DNA of 64,000 nucleotides from Micromonospora globbae. Its GTDB lineage: Bacteria > Actinomycetota > Actinomycetes > Mycobacteriales > Micromonosporaceae. The stretch covers positions 1 through 64,000 of the forward strand of contig NZ_RAQQ01000022.1 in NCBI RefSeq assembly GCF_003610785.1. The letters run 5' to 3'. Positions 8,534 to 17,086 of this stretch are shown here, piece by piece. A model generated the notes under the pieces. The model was not told the DNA's origin. It did no database searches and saw nothing but the letters and a program-made list of their open reading frames with translations. The position numbers and the translations under genes are program-made. Numbering within the stretch: position 1 is the first letter of the stretch; the number at the start of each line of letters is the position of its first letter.

Positions 8534-10540
8534 TCAGCGGGACGGCGGGATCCGGCGGCGGACGTCGGTCGCCGTCGACGGGCCCGCCGACCACCCCGTC
8601 ACCCAGGGCAGGTCGGCCGGCGGGGTGATGACGCCGGACTCCAGGTCGGCGTAGCGGCCGGCGAGGATGCGCTTCGCGGCCGCAACGTCGACGGAGTCGG
8701 TGTTGTCCCAGAGGGACGTGAAGAGGGCGTCGACGCGTACCCGCGCCTGCCGGCAGAACAGGTCGGCCAGCTCGACGTTCTCCGGGTGGTCGTCCCGCTC
8801 GGCGTGGGCGCGGACGCAGACGGCGGCCATCGCGAACAGTTCCGCCCCGATGTCCACCACCCGGCCGAGGAACGCCTGCTTGCGCTCCATCCGGCCCTGC
8901 CAGCGGGACATGGCGTAGAAGGTCGACCGGGCGAGCTTGCGCGAGGCCCGCTCCACCTGCCGCAGGTGGCCGGCGAGCGGGCCGAACTCGGCGTACGCCC
9001 GGGGGCTCTGGCCCCGGCCCACGGCGAGCGTGGGCAGCCACTTCGCGTAGAAGACGCCGGCCCGCGCGCCGGCCCGCGCCTTGCGGCCGAGGCCCGCGTC
9101 GGGGTCGATGATGTCGCCGGCCACCGAGAGGTGCGCGTCGACCGCCTCGCGGGCGATCAGCAGGTGCATGATCTCGGTGGAGCCCTCGAAGATCCGGTTG
9201 ATCCGCAGGTCCCGAAGGATCTGCTCGACGGCGGCGGGACGTTCGCCCCGCGCGGCCAGCGACTCGGCCGTCTCGTAGCCGCGACCGCCGCGGATCTGAA
9301 TGAGGTCGTCGGCGATCCGCCAGGCCATCTCGCTGGCGTACAGCTTGACGAGCGCCGCCTCGATCCGGATGTCGTTGCGGTCGTCGTCGGCCAGCCGGCA
9401 GCACAGGTCCAGCATGGTCTCCATGCCGTACGTGGTGGCGGCCATGAAGGCGAGCTTCTGGGCGACCGCCTCGTGCTCGCCGACCGGCCGGCCCCACTGC
9501 ACCCGCTCGGCGGACCACTCGCGGGCGACGTTCAGCGACCACTTGCCCGCGCCCACGCACATGGCCGGCAGGGACAGCCGCCCGGTGTTGAGGGTGGTCA
9601 GGGCGATCTTCAGGCCCTTGCCCTCGCCTCCGATCACGTTCTCCTTCGGCACGAAGACGTCGTGGAACCGGGTGAGGCTGTTCTCCAGGCCCCGCAGGCC
9701 GAGGAACTCGTTGCGGCGCTCCACGGTGATGCCCTCGGCGTCACCGTCCACGACGAACGCCGTGATCCCGCCGCGCCGCCCGTCGGCCGCCGGCACCCGG
9801 GCCATCACCACGAGCAGCGTGGCGACCGTACCGTTGGTGGCCCAGAGCTTCACACCGTTGAGCCGGTAGCCCGTGCCGTCCTCGGTGGGCTCCGCGGTGG
9901 TGGCGAGCCGGGCCGGGTCGGAGCCCACGTCCGGCTCGGTGAGCAGGAACGCGGAGACCTCGCCGGCGGCGAGCCGCGGCAGGAAGCGCTGCTTCTGCTC
10001 CGGGGAGCCGAACAGCTTCAGCGGCTGCGGCACGCCGATCGACTGGTGCGCGGAGAGCAGCGCGCCGATGGCCGGGCTGACCGAGCCGGCCAGCATGAGC
10101 GCCCGGCAGTACTGGAGGTTGCTCAGCCCGAGACCGCCGTACGCGGGATCGATCTTCATGCCGAACGCGCCGAGGCGGGCCAGCCCCTGGAAGACCTCGT
10201 CGGGGATGCGGGCGTCCCGCTCGATGGCCGCGCCGTCCACCTCCGTGGTGAGGAACTCGCGGAGCCGGCCGAGGAACTCCTCGGCGCGGGCGTCCGCCTC
10301 GGCGTCGGAGCGCGGCCACGGGTTGATGAGGTCGAGCCGGAACCGGCCGAGGAAGAGTTCCTTGCCGAAGCTGGGACGGTCCCAGGTGGACTCGCGTGCC
10401 GCCTCGGCGACCTGGCGGGCCTCCTTCTCGGAGACCTGGCCGGCCTCGCCGGGCAGCGGGGCGGCCGTGCCGCCGGTGGGTCGCTCGGGTACGCCGCCGG
10501 ACTCGTCCGGCGCGGGTCGGCTGTTCTGTGTCGTGGTCAC
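8534..10540 (-). CDS. Acyl-CoA dehydrogenase, VLCAD-like with C-terminal extension
   Basis: FAD-dependent oxidation of acyl-CoA to the 2-enoyl thioester. At 668 residues it is far longer than ordinary 380-400-residue enzymes. The core (about 85-480) holds the FAD/substrate motifs FLLTEPDVGSDPA, LNGVKLWATNG and IQIRGGRGYETAESL, and the FEGSTEI segment. The Glu in the last is the expected catalytic base, as in long-chain enzymes. A helical C-terminal domain of about 180 residues follows, as in VLCAD/ACAD9, suggesting long-chain or unusual substrates. The GTG start has a GAGGGGGC Shine-Dalgarno. A long palindrome overlaps the probable promoter. Confidence 0.9.
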   Translation of the reverse strand: MTTTQNSRPAPDESGGVPERPTGGTAAPLPGEAGQVSEKEARQVAEAARESTWDRPSFGKELFLGRFRLDLINPWPRSDAEADARAEEFLGRLREFLTTEVDGAAIERDARIPDEVFQGLARLGAFGMKIDPAYGGLGLSNLQYCRALMLAGSVSPAIGALLSAHQSIGVPQPLKLFGSPEQKQRFLPRLAAGEVSAFLLTEPDVGSDPARLATTAEPTEDGTGYRLNGVKLWATNGTVATLLVVMARVPAADGRRGGITAFVVDGDAEGITVERRNEFLGLRGLENSLTRFHDVFVPKENVIGGEGKGLKIALTTLNTGRLSLPAMCVGAGKWSLNVAREWSAERVQWGRPVGEHEAVAQKLAFMAATTYGMETMLDLCCRLADDDRNDIRIEAALVKLYASEMAWRIADDLIQIRGGRGYETAESLAARGERPAAVEQILRDLRINRIFEGSTEIMHLLIAREAVDAHLSVAGDIIDPDAGLGRKARAGARAGVFYAKWLPTLAVGRGQSPRAYAEFGPLAGHLRQVERASRKLARSTFYAMSRWQGRMERKQAFLGRVVDIGAELFAMAAVCVRAHAERDDHPENVELADLFCRQARVRVDALFTSLWDNTDSVDVAAAKRILAGRYADLESGVITPPADLPWVTGWSAGPSTATDVRRRIPPSR

Positions 10541-10591
10541 GGCTGCCCCCTCGAACCTCGGTCCGCTGCGTCAACGTGCTCGACAAACGTC

Positions 10592-10622
10592 ACGCTACCC
10601 CCGGGTGTTACCCAGGGGTAGC
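10592..10622 (-). promoter_or_regulatory. Palindrome overlapping the acyl-CoA dehydrogenase promoter
   Basis: GCTACCCC (10594-10601) pairs with GGGGTAGC (10615-10622), and the interior GGGT-GTT-ACCC pairs too, giving a near-perfect dyad of about 29 bases. On the minus strand TAGCGT (10597-10592) fits a -10 box about 50 bases before the GTG start, so the dyad would cover the -10/-35 spacer as an operator does. It could instead be a terminator for the upstream DUF6328 gene, whose stop lies 34 bases away. Confidence 0.55.
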
Positions 10623-10655
10623 TCCACGTAAAGATCGAGTTTCGGCGATGGCGGC

Positions 10656-11159
10656 TCAGTCGATGGCGGACGGGCGGGGGTCGTCGTCCTCGTCGTCGAT
10701 GTCGTCGTCGCCCCAGTTGCGGCGGGCGAACGGCAGCAGCGCCCAGAAGGTGAGGAACCAGATGCCGGTCAGCGCGCTGATCACGAAGGCGATGGGCCGG
10801 TCGAGGACGAAGTCGGTGATGAGCAGCACCGCACTGACCATCGAGATCAGCATGAACGCGAGCCCGCCGGTGGCCATCCGGTGCGCGAACCGGACCAGTT
10901 CCGGCTTGCGGCCCTGGCGGAACAGCGCCCGGTGGAAGGCCACCGGCGAGATGATCAGCGCGGTGGCGGCCGCCGCGGCCAGCAGCGAGACGACGTAGAC
11001 GTCCTTCTGGAAGGCGGTCGTGCGGGTGAACCCGTTGCTGAACGGCAGGGTCAGGAGGAACGCGAAGAGGATCTGCACGCCGGTCTGCGCCACGCGCAGC
11101 TCCTGGAGCAGGTCGGCGAAGTTGCGCTGCCAGCGCTGCTTCTCGGTCTCCTTCGACAC
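10656..11159 (-). CDS. DUF6328-type four-helix membrane protein
   Basis: A 167-residue protein with a charged N-terminus (SKETEKQRWQRNFADLLQELRVAQTGVQILFAFLLTLPF). Four transmembrane helices lie at about 27-44, 54-74, 97-118 and 123-145. The acidic tail is DDDIDDEDDD. The N-terminal pattern and layout resemble actinobacterial DUF6328 proteins, recalled from memory. The GTG start has GGAGG six bases upstream. The function is unknown. Confidence 0.8.
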   Translation of the reverse strand: MSKETEKQRWQRNFADLLQELRVAQTGVQILFAFLLTLPFSNGFTRTTAFQKDVYVVSLLAAAAATALIISPVAFHRALFRQGRKPELVRFAHRMATGGLAFMLISMVSAVLLITDFVLDRPIAFVISALTGIWFLTFWALLPFARRNWGDDDIDDEDDDPRPSAID

Positions 11160-11309
11160 GCGCTACCTCCGCTGTGACGGTACTGCCGCCGGCGCCCGGC
11201 CGACGGCAGCAACGGCAATGCCCGATCGCCCGTCACGCGAAACCGCCTCACGAAGGCCGGCCCGCGACCCGCCCGGACGCCCGCCGCGTCGATCCGTCAC
11301 CCCGCGTCG

Positions 11310-11344
11310 GGAGGGGATCCCTCCGCTACCGGAGGGATCCCTCC
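11310..11344 (-). terminator. Hairpin made of two nested palindromes
   Basis: GGAGGGATCCCTCC (11331-11344) is a perfect palindrome. A one-base variant lies at 11310-11324. The two copies together form one long stem with a 4-base loop. It starts 8 bases beyond the stop of the SIS-domain gene on the minus strand, which suits a terminator. Confidence 0.75.
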
Positions 11345-11351
11345 TCGCACG

Positions 11352-12101
11352 TCAGGCGCCGCGGCGGATGCGGCCGGCGTAGCGGGCCTCCAGGGCGTCG
11401 TTGTGCTCGTCGCCGCCGGCGATGTTGGCCGACAGGTAGACCGGGGGCTTCTCCCCCGCGGCCAGCAGGCGGGCCACCACCTCGACGGTGATCTGCTGCG
11501 CGAGCAGGGCCGCGGTGATCGACGAGACGGCGCCGACCGCGCCGCCCTCGGGCAGCGGCAGCGTGGCGTCGCCGTACGGGGCGCCGTTGTCGAGCACCAC
11601 GTCGGCGAAGTCGGCAAGCTTGCGCCCCGACGGGTGGCGGGAGGCCATCTGCCCCGAGTGCTGCGCCGAGGTGATCGCGATCAGCGCGTGGCCCCGGTCC
11701 TTGACGACCGACGCGAACTCCACCATGGCGCCGTTGACCCCGGAGTTCGAGGCGAGCACGAAGACGTCCTGCGGGCGGACCGGGGCCAGCTCGTAGAGGC
11801 GGTGCGCGACCTGGGGGTCGCGTTCGAGCTTCGGACCGAGCACGTCGACCGGCTCGCCGCCGTGGAGCACCAGGTCGCGCAGGGCGATCCGGTTGGTCGG
11901 GACCAGCCCGCCGGCCCGGCCGGCGATCTCCATGGCGAGAGCCTCGGAGTGGCCGGTGCCGAACGCGTGCACCACCCCGTCGGCCCGGATCGCGTCGGCG
12001 ATCAGGTCGGCCGCTCGGCCGACCGCCTCCCGCTGGGTCGTGGCCACCCGGTTCATCGTCTCGGTCACCACGGCCAGGTAGCCCTCGGCGCTCAGCGTCA
12101 T
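11352..12101 (-). CDS. SIS-domain sugar phosphate isomerase-like protein
   Basis: A 249-residue protein with a SIS fold. The phosphosugar-binding loop is VVHAFGTGHSEALAMEIAGRAGG (about 41-63) and the second conserved segment is VFVLASNSGVNGAMVEFA. A C-terminal segment GDEHNDALE follows. This layout matches the sugar isomerase domain proteins of the YfeU/DUF2529 type, related to MurQ and GmhA; the substrate is unknown. The ATG at 12101 has GGAGGAAC upstream. It overlaps the preceding 89-codon gene by four bases (ATGA) and ends at a strong hairpin, so it closes a three-gene coupled unit. Confidence 0.85.
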   Translation of the reverse strand: MTLSAEGYLAVVTETMNRVATTQREAVGRAADLIADAIRADGVVHAFGTGHSEALAMEIAGRAGGLVPTNRIALRDLVLHGGEPVDVLGPKLERDPQVAHRLYELAPVRPQDVFVLASNSGVNGAMVEFASVVKDRGHALIAITSAQHSGQMASRHPSGRKLADFADVVLDNGAPYGDATLPLPEGGAVGAVSSITAALLAQQITVEVVARLLAAGEKPPVYLSANIAGGDEHNDALEARYAGRIRRGA

Positions 12102-12367
12102 CGTTCCTCCGTCCGTCGCTTCCCGGTCGGCCGGTCCACCGCGAGGTCGACCGCCGCCCGCTGCCTCGTCGACCGGCCCGTGCCGTCGCCGGCCGGGCCG
12201 AACCGGACCGTCCCGGCGTCCTTTACGTGGACGCCGAACCGGCCGCCGTCGCACCGAACGTCGTCCACGGTGGGTGCCGCCCCGCCGGGGCGTACGCCGA
12301 GGGCGCGGAGCGGGGCGGCGAGCGACGCGCGGGCGCACGGCCGGGCCGGCGCGGACGCCGCGCTCAT
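12098..12367 (-). CDS. Hypothetical 89-residue protein between two coupled genes
   Basis: A small ORF joined to both neighbours by four-base ATGA overlaps, which is the main evidence that it is real. The product is rich in Ala, Arg, Asp and Gly. The centre reads TVDDVRCDGGRFGVHVKDAGTVRF, which looks like beta strands; the C-terminus is basic and low in complexity. I recognise no domain. It could be a small regulatory or accessory subunit of the hydrolase/SIS unit, or a chance frame kept open by high GC. Confidence 0.5.
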   Translation of the reverse strand: MSAASAPARPCARASLAAPLRALGVRPGGAAPTVDDVRCDGGRFGVHVKDAGTVRFGPAGDGTGRSTRQRAAVDLAVDRPTGKRRTEER

Positions 12368-13188
12368 GCGCCCGCCCGCGCGAGGATCGCCTCGGCCAGC
12401 GCCCCCGGCGCCTCGTCGGGGATCCAGTGGGTGACGCCGGCCAGCTCCACGAAGCGGTAGTCACCGGTCACGTGGGCGGCGCACGCCTCGGCGGCCGTCC
12501 GCCCGATCGCGACGTCCCGGTCGCTCCACACGAAGGTGGTCGGCACGGCCACCGGCTCGACCGCCGCCAGGTCCACCCGGGACATCGCCCGGTACCAGTT
12601 GAGCGCGGCGGTCAGCGCACCCGGTTCGCGCATCGGGTCGGCGTACCGGGCCACCCGCGCGGCGTCACCCACCCCGGCCAGCATCCGCCGCAGCCCGGCC
12701 GCGCCCAGCGAGAGCAGCACCTTCTCCGCCGTGCCCGGCTTCCGGAACAGCGTCATGTAGGCGGAACGGGCCTTCTGCTGCGGGTCGGTGGCGAGCGCGT
12801 GGGCCATCGCCGCGGGGTGCGGGACCGATACCGCCGTCAGGGTGCGGACCCGCTCGGGGTGCGCGGCCGCCAGGCCCCAGGCCACGATCGCGCCCCAGTC
12901 GTGCCCCACCAGGTGCGCGGCCGTCACGCCGAGGGCGTCGAGCACGCCGGCCGCGTCGGCCACCAGCTCCGGGATCCGGTACGCCTCGACCGCGACCGGC
13001 CGGGCGCCGGGCGAGTATCCGCGCTGGTCCACCGCGTACGTGCGCAGCCCGGCGGCGTGCAGCGCGGGCACCACGGCGTCCCACTCGCCGGAGTGCTGCG
13101 GAAAGCCGTGCAGCAGCAGGACCGGGTCGCCGGCCTCGGGACCGCCCGTGCGTACCTCGAACGTCAGACCCCGCGCGTCGACCCGCAT
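12364..13188 (-). CDS. Alpha/beta hydrolase
   Basis: A 274-residue alpha/beta hydrolase of the epoxide hydrolase/haloalkane dehalogenase-like group. It shows the oxyanion region LLHGFPQHSGEWD (about 31-43), the nucleophile elbow VGHDWGA with Asp as nucleophile rather than Ser, a cap-like middle section and the late FVELAGVTHWIPDEAP with the catalytic His. An Asp nucleophile at GHDWG is typical of epoxide hydrolases. The ATG at 13188 follows TAGGCT by 7 bases, which favours it over the GTG at 13206. It starts the coupled unit hydrolase / 89-aa protein / SIS protein. Confidence 0.88.
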   Translation of the reverse strand: MRVDARGLTFEVRTGGPEAGDPVLLLHGFPQHSGEWDAVVPALHAAGLRTYAVDQRGYSPGARPVAVEAYRIPELVADAAGVLDALGVTAAHLVGHDWGAIVAWGLAAAHPERVRTLTAVSVPHPAAMAHALATDPQQKARSAYMTLFRKPGTAEKVLLSLGAAGLRRMLAGVGDAARVARYADPMREPGALTAALNWYRAMSRVDLAAVEPVAVPTTFVWSDRDVAIGRTAAEACAAHVTGDYRFVELAGVTHWIPDEAPGALAEAILARAGA

Positions 13189-13195
13189 GATCGGC

Positions 13196-13201
13196 AGCCT
13201 A
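13196..13201 (-). promoter_or_regulatory. Leaderless -10 box (TAGGCT)
   Basis: TAGGCT on the minus strand, 7 bases before the ATG at 13188, with no Shine-Dalgarno. It fixes the likely start of the hydrolase. Confidence 0.6.
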
Positions 13202-13293
13202 CCCACGACCCGGCCGGCCGGTGTGGTCCCGACCGCCCTGCTGGGCCGGTGGGCGGGGTCGGTGCTAGCGTCTGCCCAGAGACAACTTCACAT

Positions 13294-13378
<85 letters not shown>

Positions 13379-13468
13379 CGGTCGACCTCCAGCCGCGCCG
13401 CCGTCCGGGAGTTCCGGGCGCGGCGTGCGTCTTCTCCTGGTTCCTCCGGTTGAACTGGGAGCGATCAG

Positions 13469-14053
13469 ATGAACCACACCGACACCAACCGTTGGCGGAC
13501 GATCGACATCGTCGTCGCCTCGGTGATCGCGGTCGCCTTCGGCGTCATCTTCTGGGCCTGGGGCCTGCTCTGGAACGGCCCGGCCGACGCCATTCCGCTG
13601 CCCGGCCGGGCGGTCCTGTACGGCGTCTGGCTCGTGCCGGCCGTCCTGGGCGGGCTCATCGTCCGCAAGCCGGGCGCGGCCTTCTACACGCTCACGATCG
13701 CCGCGCTGGTCTCCGTGGCGCTGGGCAGCAGCTGGGGTTGGACGCTCGTCATCCAGGGCCCGCTGGAGGCGGCCGCCGGCGAGCTGGCCTTCGCGCTGTT
13801 CGGCTACCGGAACTTCCGGGCCCCCGTCGCCCTGCTCTCCGGCACGCTCGCCGGCATCGCGGCGGCCCTGTACGACGTCTTCGTCTGGTACCCGGACACC
13901 GCGTGGGGCAGCTTCCGGCTGCCGTACATCCTGATCACGGCCGCCAGCTCGCTGGTCGTCGCCGGTGTCGGCGGCCTCGCCCTCACCCGGGCGCTGGTGG
14001 GCACCGGCGTCCTGGACCGCTTCCCCGCCGGCCGGGAACGCACGGCGATCTGA
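13469..14053 (+). CDS. ykoE: ECF transporter S component for a thiamine precursor, YkoE family
   Basis: Substrate-binding membrane subunit of an energy-coupling factor importer, 194 residues with about five hydrophobic helices. The family pattern is recognisable: WRTIDIVVASVIAVAFGVIFW at the start, WLVPAVLGGLIVRKPGAAFYT, the QGPLEAAAGELAF segment and YPDTAWGSF before the last helices. YkoE proteins are TPP-riboswitch controlled and take up hydroxymethylpyrimidine or thiamine. The ATG has GGGAG seven bases upstream. It is followed by the ATPase and EcfT genes. Confidence 0.9.
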   Translation: MNHTDTNRWRTIDIVVASVIAVAFGVIFWAWGLLWNGPADAIPLPGRAVLYGVWLVPAVLGGLIVRKPGAAFYTLTIAALVSVALGSSWGWTLVIQGPLEAAAGELAFALFGYRNFRAPVALLSGTLAGIAAALYDVFVWYPDTAWGSFRLPYILITAASSLVVAGVGGLALTRALVGTGVLDRFPAGRERTAI

Positions 14054-14097
14054 CGGCCCGCGCAGGCCGCCCCGATCACGCCCGCCCGTTCCCGGTC

Positions 14098-14146
14098 GAT
14101 CATGAAGTTGTTGCCACGACACGCCGGTGGCCGGAGCAGCATGATC
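14098..14146. repeat. Degenerate intergenic inverted-repeat element with GATCATG ends
   Basis: GATCATG (14098-14104) and CATGATC (14140-14146) bracket a GC-rich centre. The ends match those of the long inverted repeat at 21659-21727, but here only the terminal 7 bases pair. It lies between ykoE and ykoD and may be a decayed member of the same family. Confidence 0.5.
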
Positions 14147-14193
14147 ACGCCACGGGACGGCGGGGCGGTGGGGCGGCGGGGAGAGGGGGTTTC

Positions 14194-15630
14194 GTGGGGG
14201 CGGTGACGCTTCGGGGGTTCGGGTGGCGGCACGCCGGGCGTAAGCGCTGGGCCGTCCGCGGCGTGGACCTGCGCGTCGAGGCCGGCGAGCGCGTGCTGCT
14301 GCTCGGCCCCTCCGGCGCCGGCAAGAGCACCCTGCTGGCCGCGCTCGCCGGGCTGCTGCCCGAGGACTCGGGCGAGCAGGAGGGCACCGTCGAGATCGAC
14401 GGGCTCGACCCGCGCAAGGCCCGGGAACGGGTGGGCATCGTCTTCCAGGACCCGGAGACCCAGCTCGTCATGGCCCGCTGCGGCGACGACGTCGCGTTCG
14501 GGCTGGAGAACCGGGGCGTACCCGCCGACGAGATCTGGCCCCGGGTCGACGAGGCCTTGCGCCGCGTCGGCTTCCCGTACGACCGGGACCGGCCCACCGC
14601 GGCGCTCTCCGGCGGTGAGCAGCAGCGCCTCGCGCTGGCCGGCGCGCTCGCGCTGCGGCCCGGGCTGCTGCTGCTCGACGAGCCGACCGCCAACCTCGAC
14701 CCGCCCGGCGCCGCCCTGGTCCGCACGGCCGTCGCCGGTGCCCTCGACGCCGACACCACCCTCGTCCTCGTGGAGCACCGGGTCGCCGAGGCGCTGCCCC
14801 TGGTCGACCGGGTGGTGGTGCTGGAGCCCGGCGGCGGTGTCCGCGCCGACGGCAGCCCGGACGAGGTCTTCGGCGCCCACGGCGACGCGCTCGCGGCCGA
14901 GGGGGTCTGGGTGCCGGGCCGCACCGTGCCCGCGCGCCGCGGCACCGCGACCCCCGGGGAGGTGCTGCTCACCGCCGACCGGCTCGGCCTGCCACCCCGG
15001 CTGGCCCCCACCGACCTTCAGGTACGCGCCGGCGAGGCGCTCGCCGTGCTCGGCCCGAACGGCGCCGGCAAGTCCACGCTGGCGCTGCTGCTGGGCGGCC
15101 TGGTGAAGCCCGGAACGGGTACGGTGGCCGCCAGCGCGGCGCTCGCCGGCCGGGACGCCCGCACTCCCCCGCACCGCTGGCGCGCGCCGGCCCTGGCCAC
15201 CCGGATCGGCTCGGTCTTCCAGGACCCCGAGCACCAGTTCGTCACCGGCACCGTCTTCGACGAGCTGGCGCTCGGGCCGCGGCGTACCGGCCGGCCGGAA
15301 GCGGAGGTGCGGTCCACCGTGGACGACCTGCTCGCCCGGCTGCGGCTCACGGCGCTCGCCGGTGCGAACCCGTACACCCTCTCCGGCGGCGAGGCCCGGC
15401 GGCTCAGCGTGGCGACCGCCCTGGCCACCGCGCCCCGCCTGCTCATCTGCGACGAGCCCACGTTCGGCCAGGACCGGCGCACGTGGCTGGAGCTGGTGGA
15501 TCTCTTCGCCGACCTGCGCGACGCCGGGCACGGGGTCGTCGCGGTGACGCACGACGCCGAGTTCGTCGCCGCGCTGGCCGACCGGCAGCTCGCCCTGAGC
15601 CGCGGGCCGTCGTCCGGGGCGACCCCGTGA
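14194..15630 (+). CDS. ykoD: ECF transporter ATPase with two fused ATP-binding domains
   Basis: Energizing subunit of the thiamine-precursor ECF importer, with two ABC domains in one 478-residue chain. Domain 1 has Walker A GPSGAGKST (38-46), Q-loop VFQDPETQLV, signature LSGGEQQRLAL and LLLLDEPTANLDP. Domain 2 (from about 270) has GPNGAGKST, VFQDPEHQFV, LSGGEARRLSV and LLICDEPTFGQD. The GTG at 14194 follows GAGAGGGGG and starts at the first conserved strand; GTG 14203 is an alternative. It overlaps the ykoC start by GTGA. Confidence 0.92.
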   Translation: MGAVTLRGFGWRHAGRKRWAVRGVDLRVEAGERVLLLGPSGAGKSTLLAALAGLLPEDSGEQEGTVEIDGLDPRKARERVGIVFQDPETQLVMARCGDDVAFGLENRGVPADEIWPRVDEALRRVGFPYDRDRPTAALSGGEQQRLALAGALALRPGLLLLDEPTANLDPPGAALVRTAVAGALDADTTLVLVEHRVAEALPLVDRVVVLEPGGGVRADGSPDEVFGAHGDALAAEGVWVPGRTVPARRGTATPGEVLLTADRLGLPPRLAPTDLQVRAGEALAVLGPNGAGKSTLALLLGGLVKPGTGTVAASAALAGRDARTPPHRWRAPALATRIGSVFQDPEHQFVTGTVFDELALGPRRTGRPEAEVRSTVDDLLARLRLTALAGANPYTLSGGEARRLSVATALATAPRLLICDEPTFGQDRRTWLELVDLFADLRDAGHGVVAVTHDAEFVAALADRQLALSRGPSSGATP

Positions 15631-16427
15631 TCGGCCCGCAGCCGGTCGCCGTCGCCTCGGCGCCGCTGGCCCGGCGCAACCCGGTGGCGAAGCTCGCCGC
15701 CGCGCTGCTCTTCTCGGTCGTCCTCATCGCCACGCTCGACCCGGTCGCGCCGGCGATCGCCATCGCGGTCGAGCTGGCGGTGCTGCCGCTGTTCGGCGTC
15801 CGCTACCGGGTGCTGGCCCGGCGGGCCTGGCCGTTGCTGGTCAGCGCGGTCGGCATCGTGGTGACGCTGGTGCTCTTCGCGGCCGAGCGCTCCGGCCGGG
15901 TGCTGGTCGAGGCCGGGCCGGTCGCGGTCACCTCGGGCGTCCTGCTCACCGCGCTCGGCCTGGTGCTGCGGATGATCGCGGTGGCGTTGCCCGGCGTCAT
16001 CGTGTTCGCCACCACCGACGCCACCGACCTGGCCGACGCCCTGATCCAGAACGCGAGGGCGCCGGCCCGGTTCGCCATCGGCGCGCTGGCGGCGTTCCGC
16101 CTCGTACCGCTGCTCGGGCAGGAGTGGCAGGCGATCAGCATGGCGCGGCGGGCACGCGGCGTCGACGCGGGGCGCAACCCGGTGGCGAAGCTGCGGCTCT
16201 TCGTCTCGACCGCGTTCGCCCTGCTCGTCGGGGCGATCCGGCGGGGCACCCGGCTCGCGGTCGCCATGGACGCCCGGGGCTTCGACGCCGGTGTCCCGCG
16301 TACGACCGCCCGGCGGCAGCGCTTCACGGCCGCCGACGCGCTGCTGGTGGCCGGCGCGGTGGCGCTGGGGGGCGCCGCCCTGACCGCGAGCATCCTGCTG
16401 GGCACGTTCCGCCCGCTCATCGGCTGA
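15627..16427 (+). CDS. ykoC: ECF transporter transmembrane component (EcfT)
   Basis: The 266-residue EcfT/CbiQ-type scaffold protein links the S component to the ATPase. It has about five or six hydrophobic segments. The cytosolic coupling helices contain the conserved ARG triplets: MARRARGVD (about 172-180) and MDARGFDAG (about 214-222), which dock on the ATPase. The GTG start overlaps the ykoD stop. The gene ends 8 bases before the convergent response regulator gene. Confidence 0.92.
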   Translation: MIGPQPVAVASAPLARRNPVAKLAAALLFSVVLIATLDPVAPAIAIAVELAVLPLFGVRYRVLARRAWPLLVSAVGIVVTLVLFAAERSGRVLVEAGPVAVTSGVLLTALGLVLRMIAVALPGVIVFATTDATDLADALIQNARAPARFAIGALAAFRLVPLLGQEWQAISMARRARGVDAGRNPVAKLRLFVSTAFALLVGAIRRGTRLAVAMDARGFDAGVPRTTARRQRFTAADALLVAGAVALGGAALTASILLGTFRPLIG

Positions 16428-16435
16428 CCCGCCGG

Positions 16436-17086
16436 TCACCGCCGCAGCTGGGCCACCCCGCTGCGGTACGCCAGCACCACCGCCTGCACCCGGTCCCGCA
16501 CCCCGAGCTTGGCGAAGATGCGGTTCACGTGCGTCTTCACGGTCGCCTCGCCGACGAAGAGCTGCTCGGCGATCTCCCGGTTCGACAGGCCGAGCGCCAT
16601 CATCCGCAGCACCTCGGTCTCCCGCGCGGTCAGCTCCGCGAGGCCCGGGTGCGCCACCACCGACGCCGTGGCCGTGTAGTGGTCGATGAGGCGCCGGGTG
16701 ATCGACGGGGACAGCAGGGCGTCGCCCCGGGCCGCGATCCGCACCGCCTCGGCCAGCTCGCGGGGCGGGGTGGTCTTGAGCATGAACCCGGAGGCGCCGG
16801 CCCGCAGCGCCCGGTAGACGTACTCGTCGAGGTCGAACGTCGTGAGCATGATGACGCGGGTCTCGCCGCGCGCCGCCAGGATCCGCTCGGTGGCCGCGAT
16901 CCCGTCGGTCGGCGCCATGTGGATGTCCATCAGCACGACGTCGGGCGCGTACCGGGTCGCGAGCTGCACGGCCTCCTCGCCGTCGGCGGCGTCGCCGACC
17001 ACCTCGAGGTCCGGCTGCGCCGTGAGGATCATGCGGAGGCCGCCGCGCACCAGCGCCTCGTCGTCGGCGATCAGCACCCGGGTCAC
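16436..17086 (-). CDS. NarL/LuxR-family response regulator
   Basis: A 216-residue two-component regulator. The receiver domain (1-120) has the acidic pair at 8-9, phospho-acceptor Asp54 (VVLMDIHM) and the conserved Lys in MLKTT. The C-terminal LuxR helix-turn-helix (about 148-210) contains LTARETEVLRMMALGLSNREIAEQL and the VKTHVNRIFAKL recognition helix. The GTG start overlaps the sensor kinase stop, so the two are translationally coupled. The likely target is the membrane protein gene divergent from the kinase. Confidence 0.92.
   Translation of the reverse strand: MTRVLIADDEALVRGGLRMILTAQPDLEVVGDAADGEEAVQLATRYAPDVVLMDIHMAPTDGIAATERILAARGETRVIMLTTFDLDEYVYRALRAGASGFMLKTTPPRELAEAVRIAARGDALLSPSITRRLIDHYTATASVVAHPGLAELTARETEVLRMMALGLSNREIAEQLFVGEATVKTHVNRIFAKLGVRDRVQAVVLAYRSGVAQLRR

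Noticed and set aside
7119..9560. Very long open frame on the minus strand across zur and neighbouring genes
   Set aside because: It is an antisense shadow: composition is dominated by Arg, Gly and Pro runs, and it crosses genes on the other strand with clear family motifs.
7400..10621. 1,073-codon plus-strand frame opposite the acyl-CoA dehydrogenase
   Set aside because: It is a shadow of zur, the membrane protein and the dehydrogenase, with no start signal and no motif.
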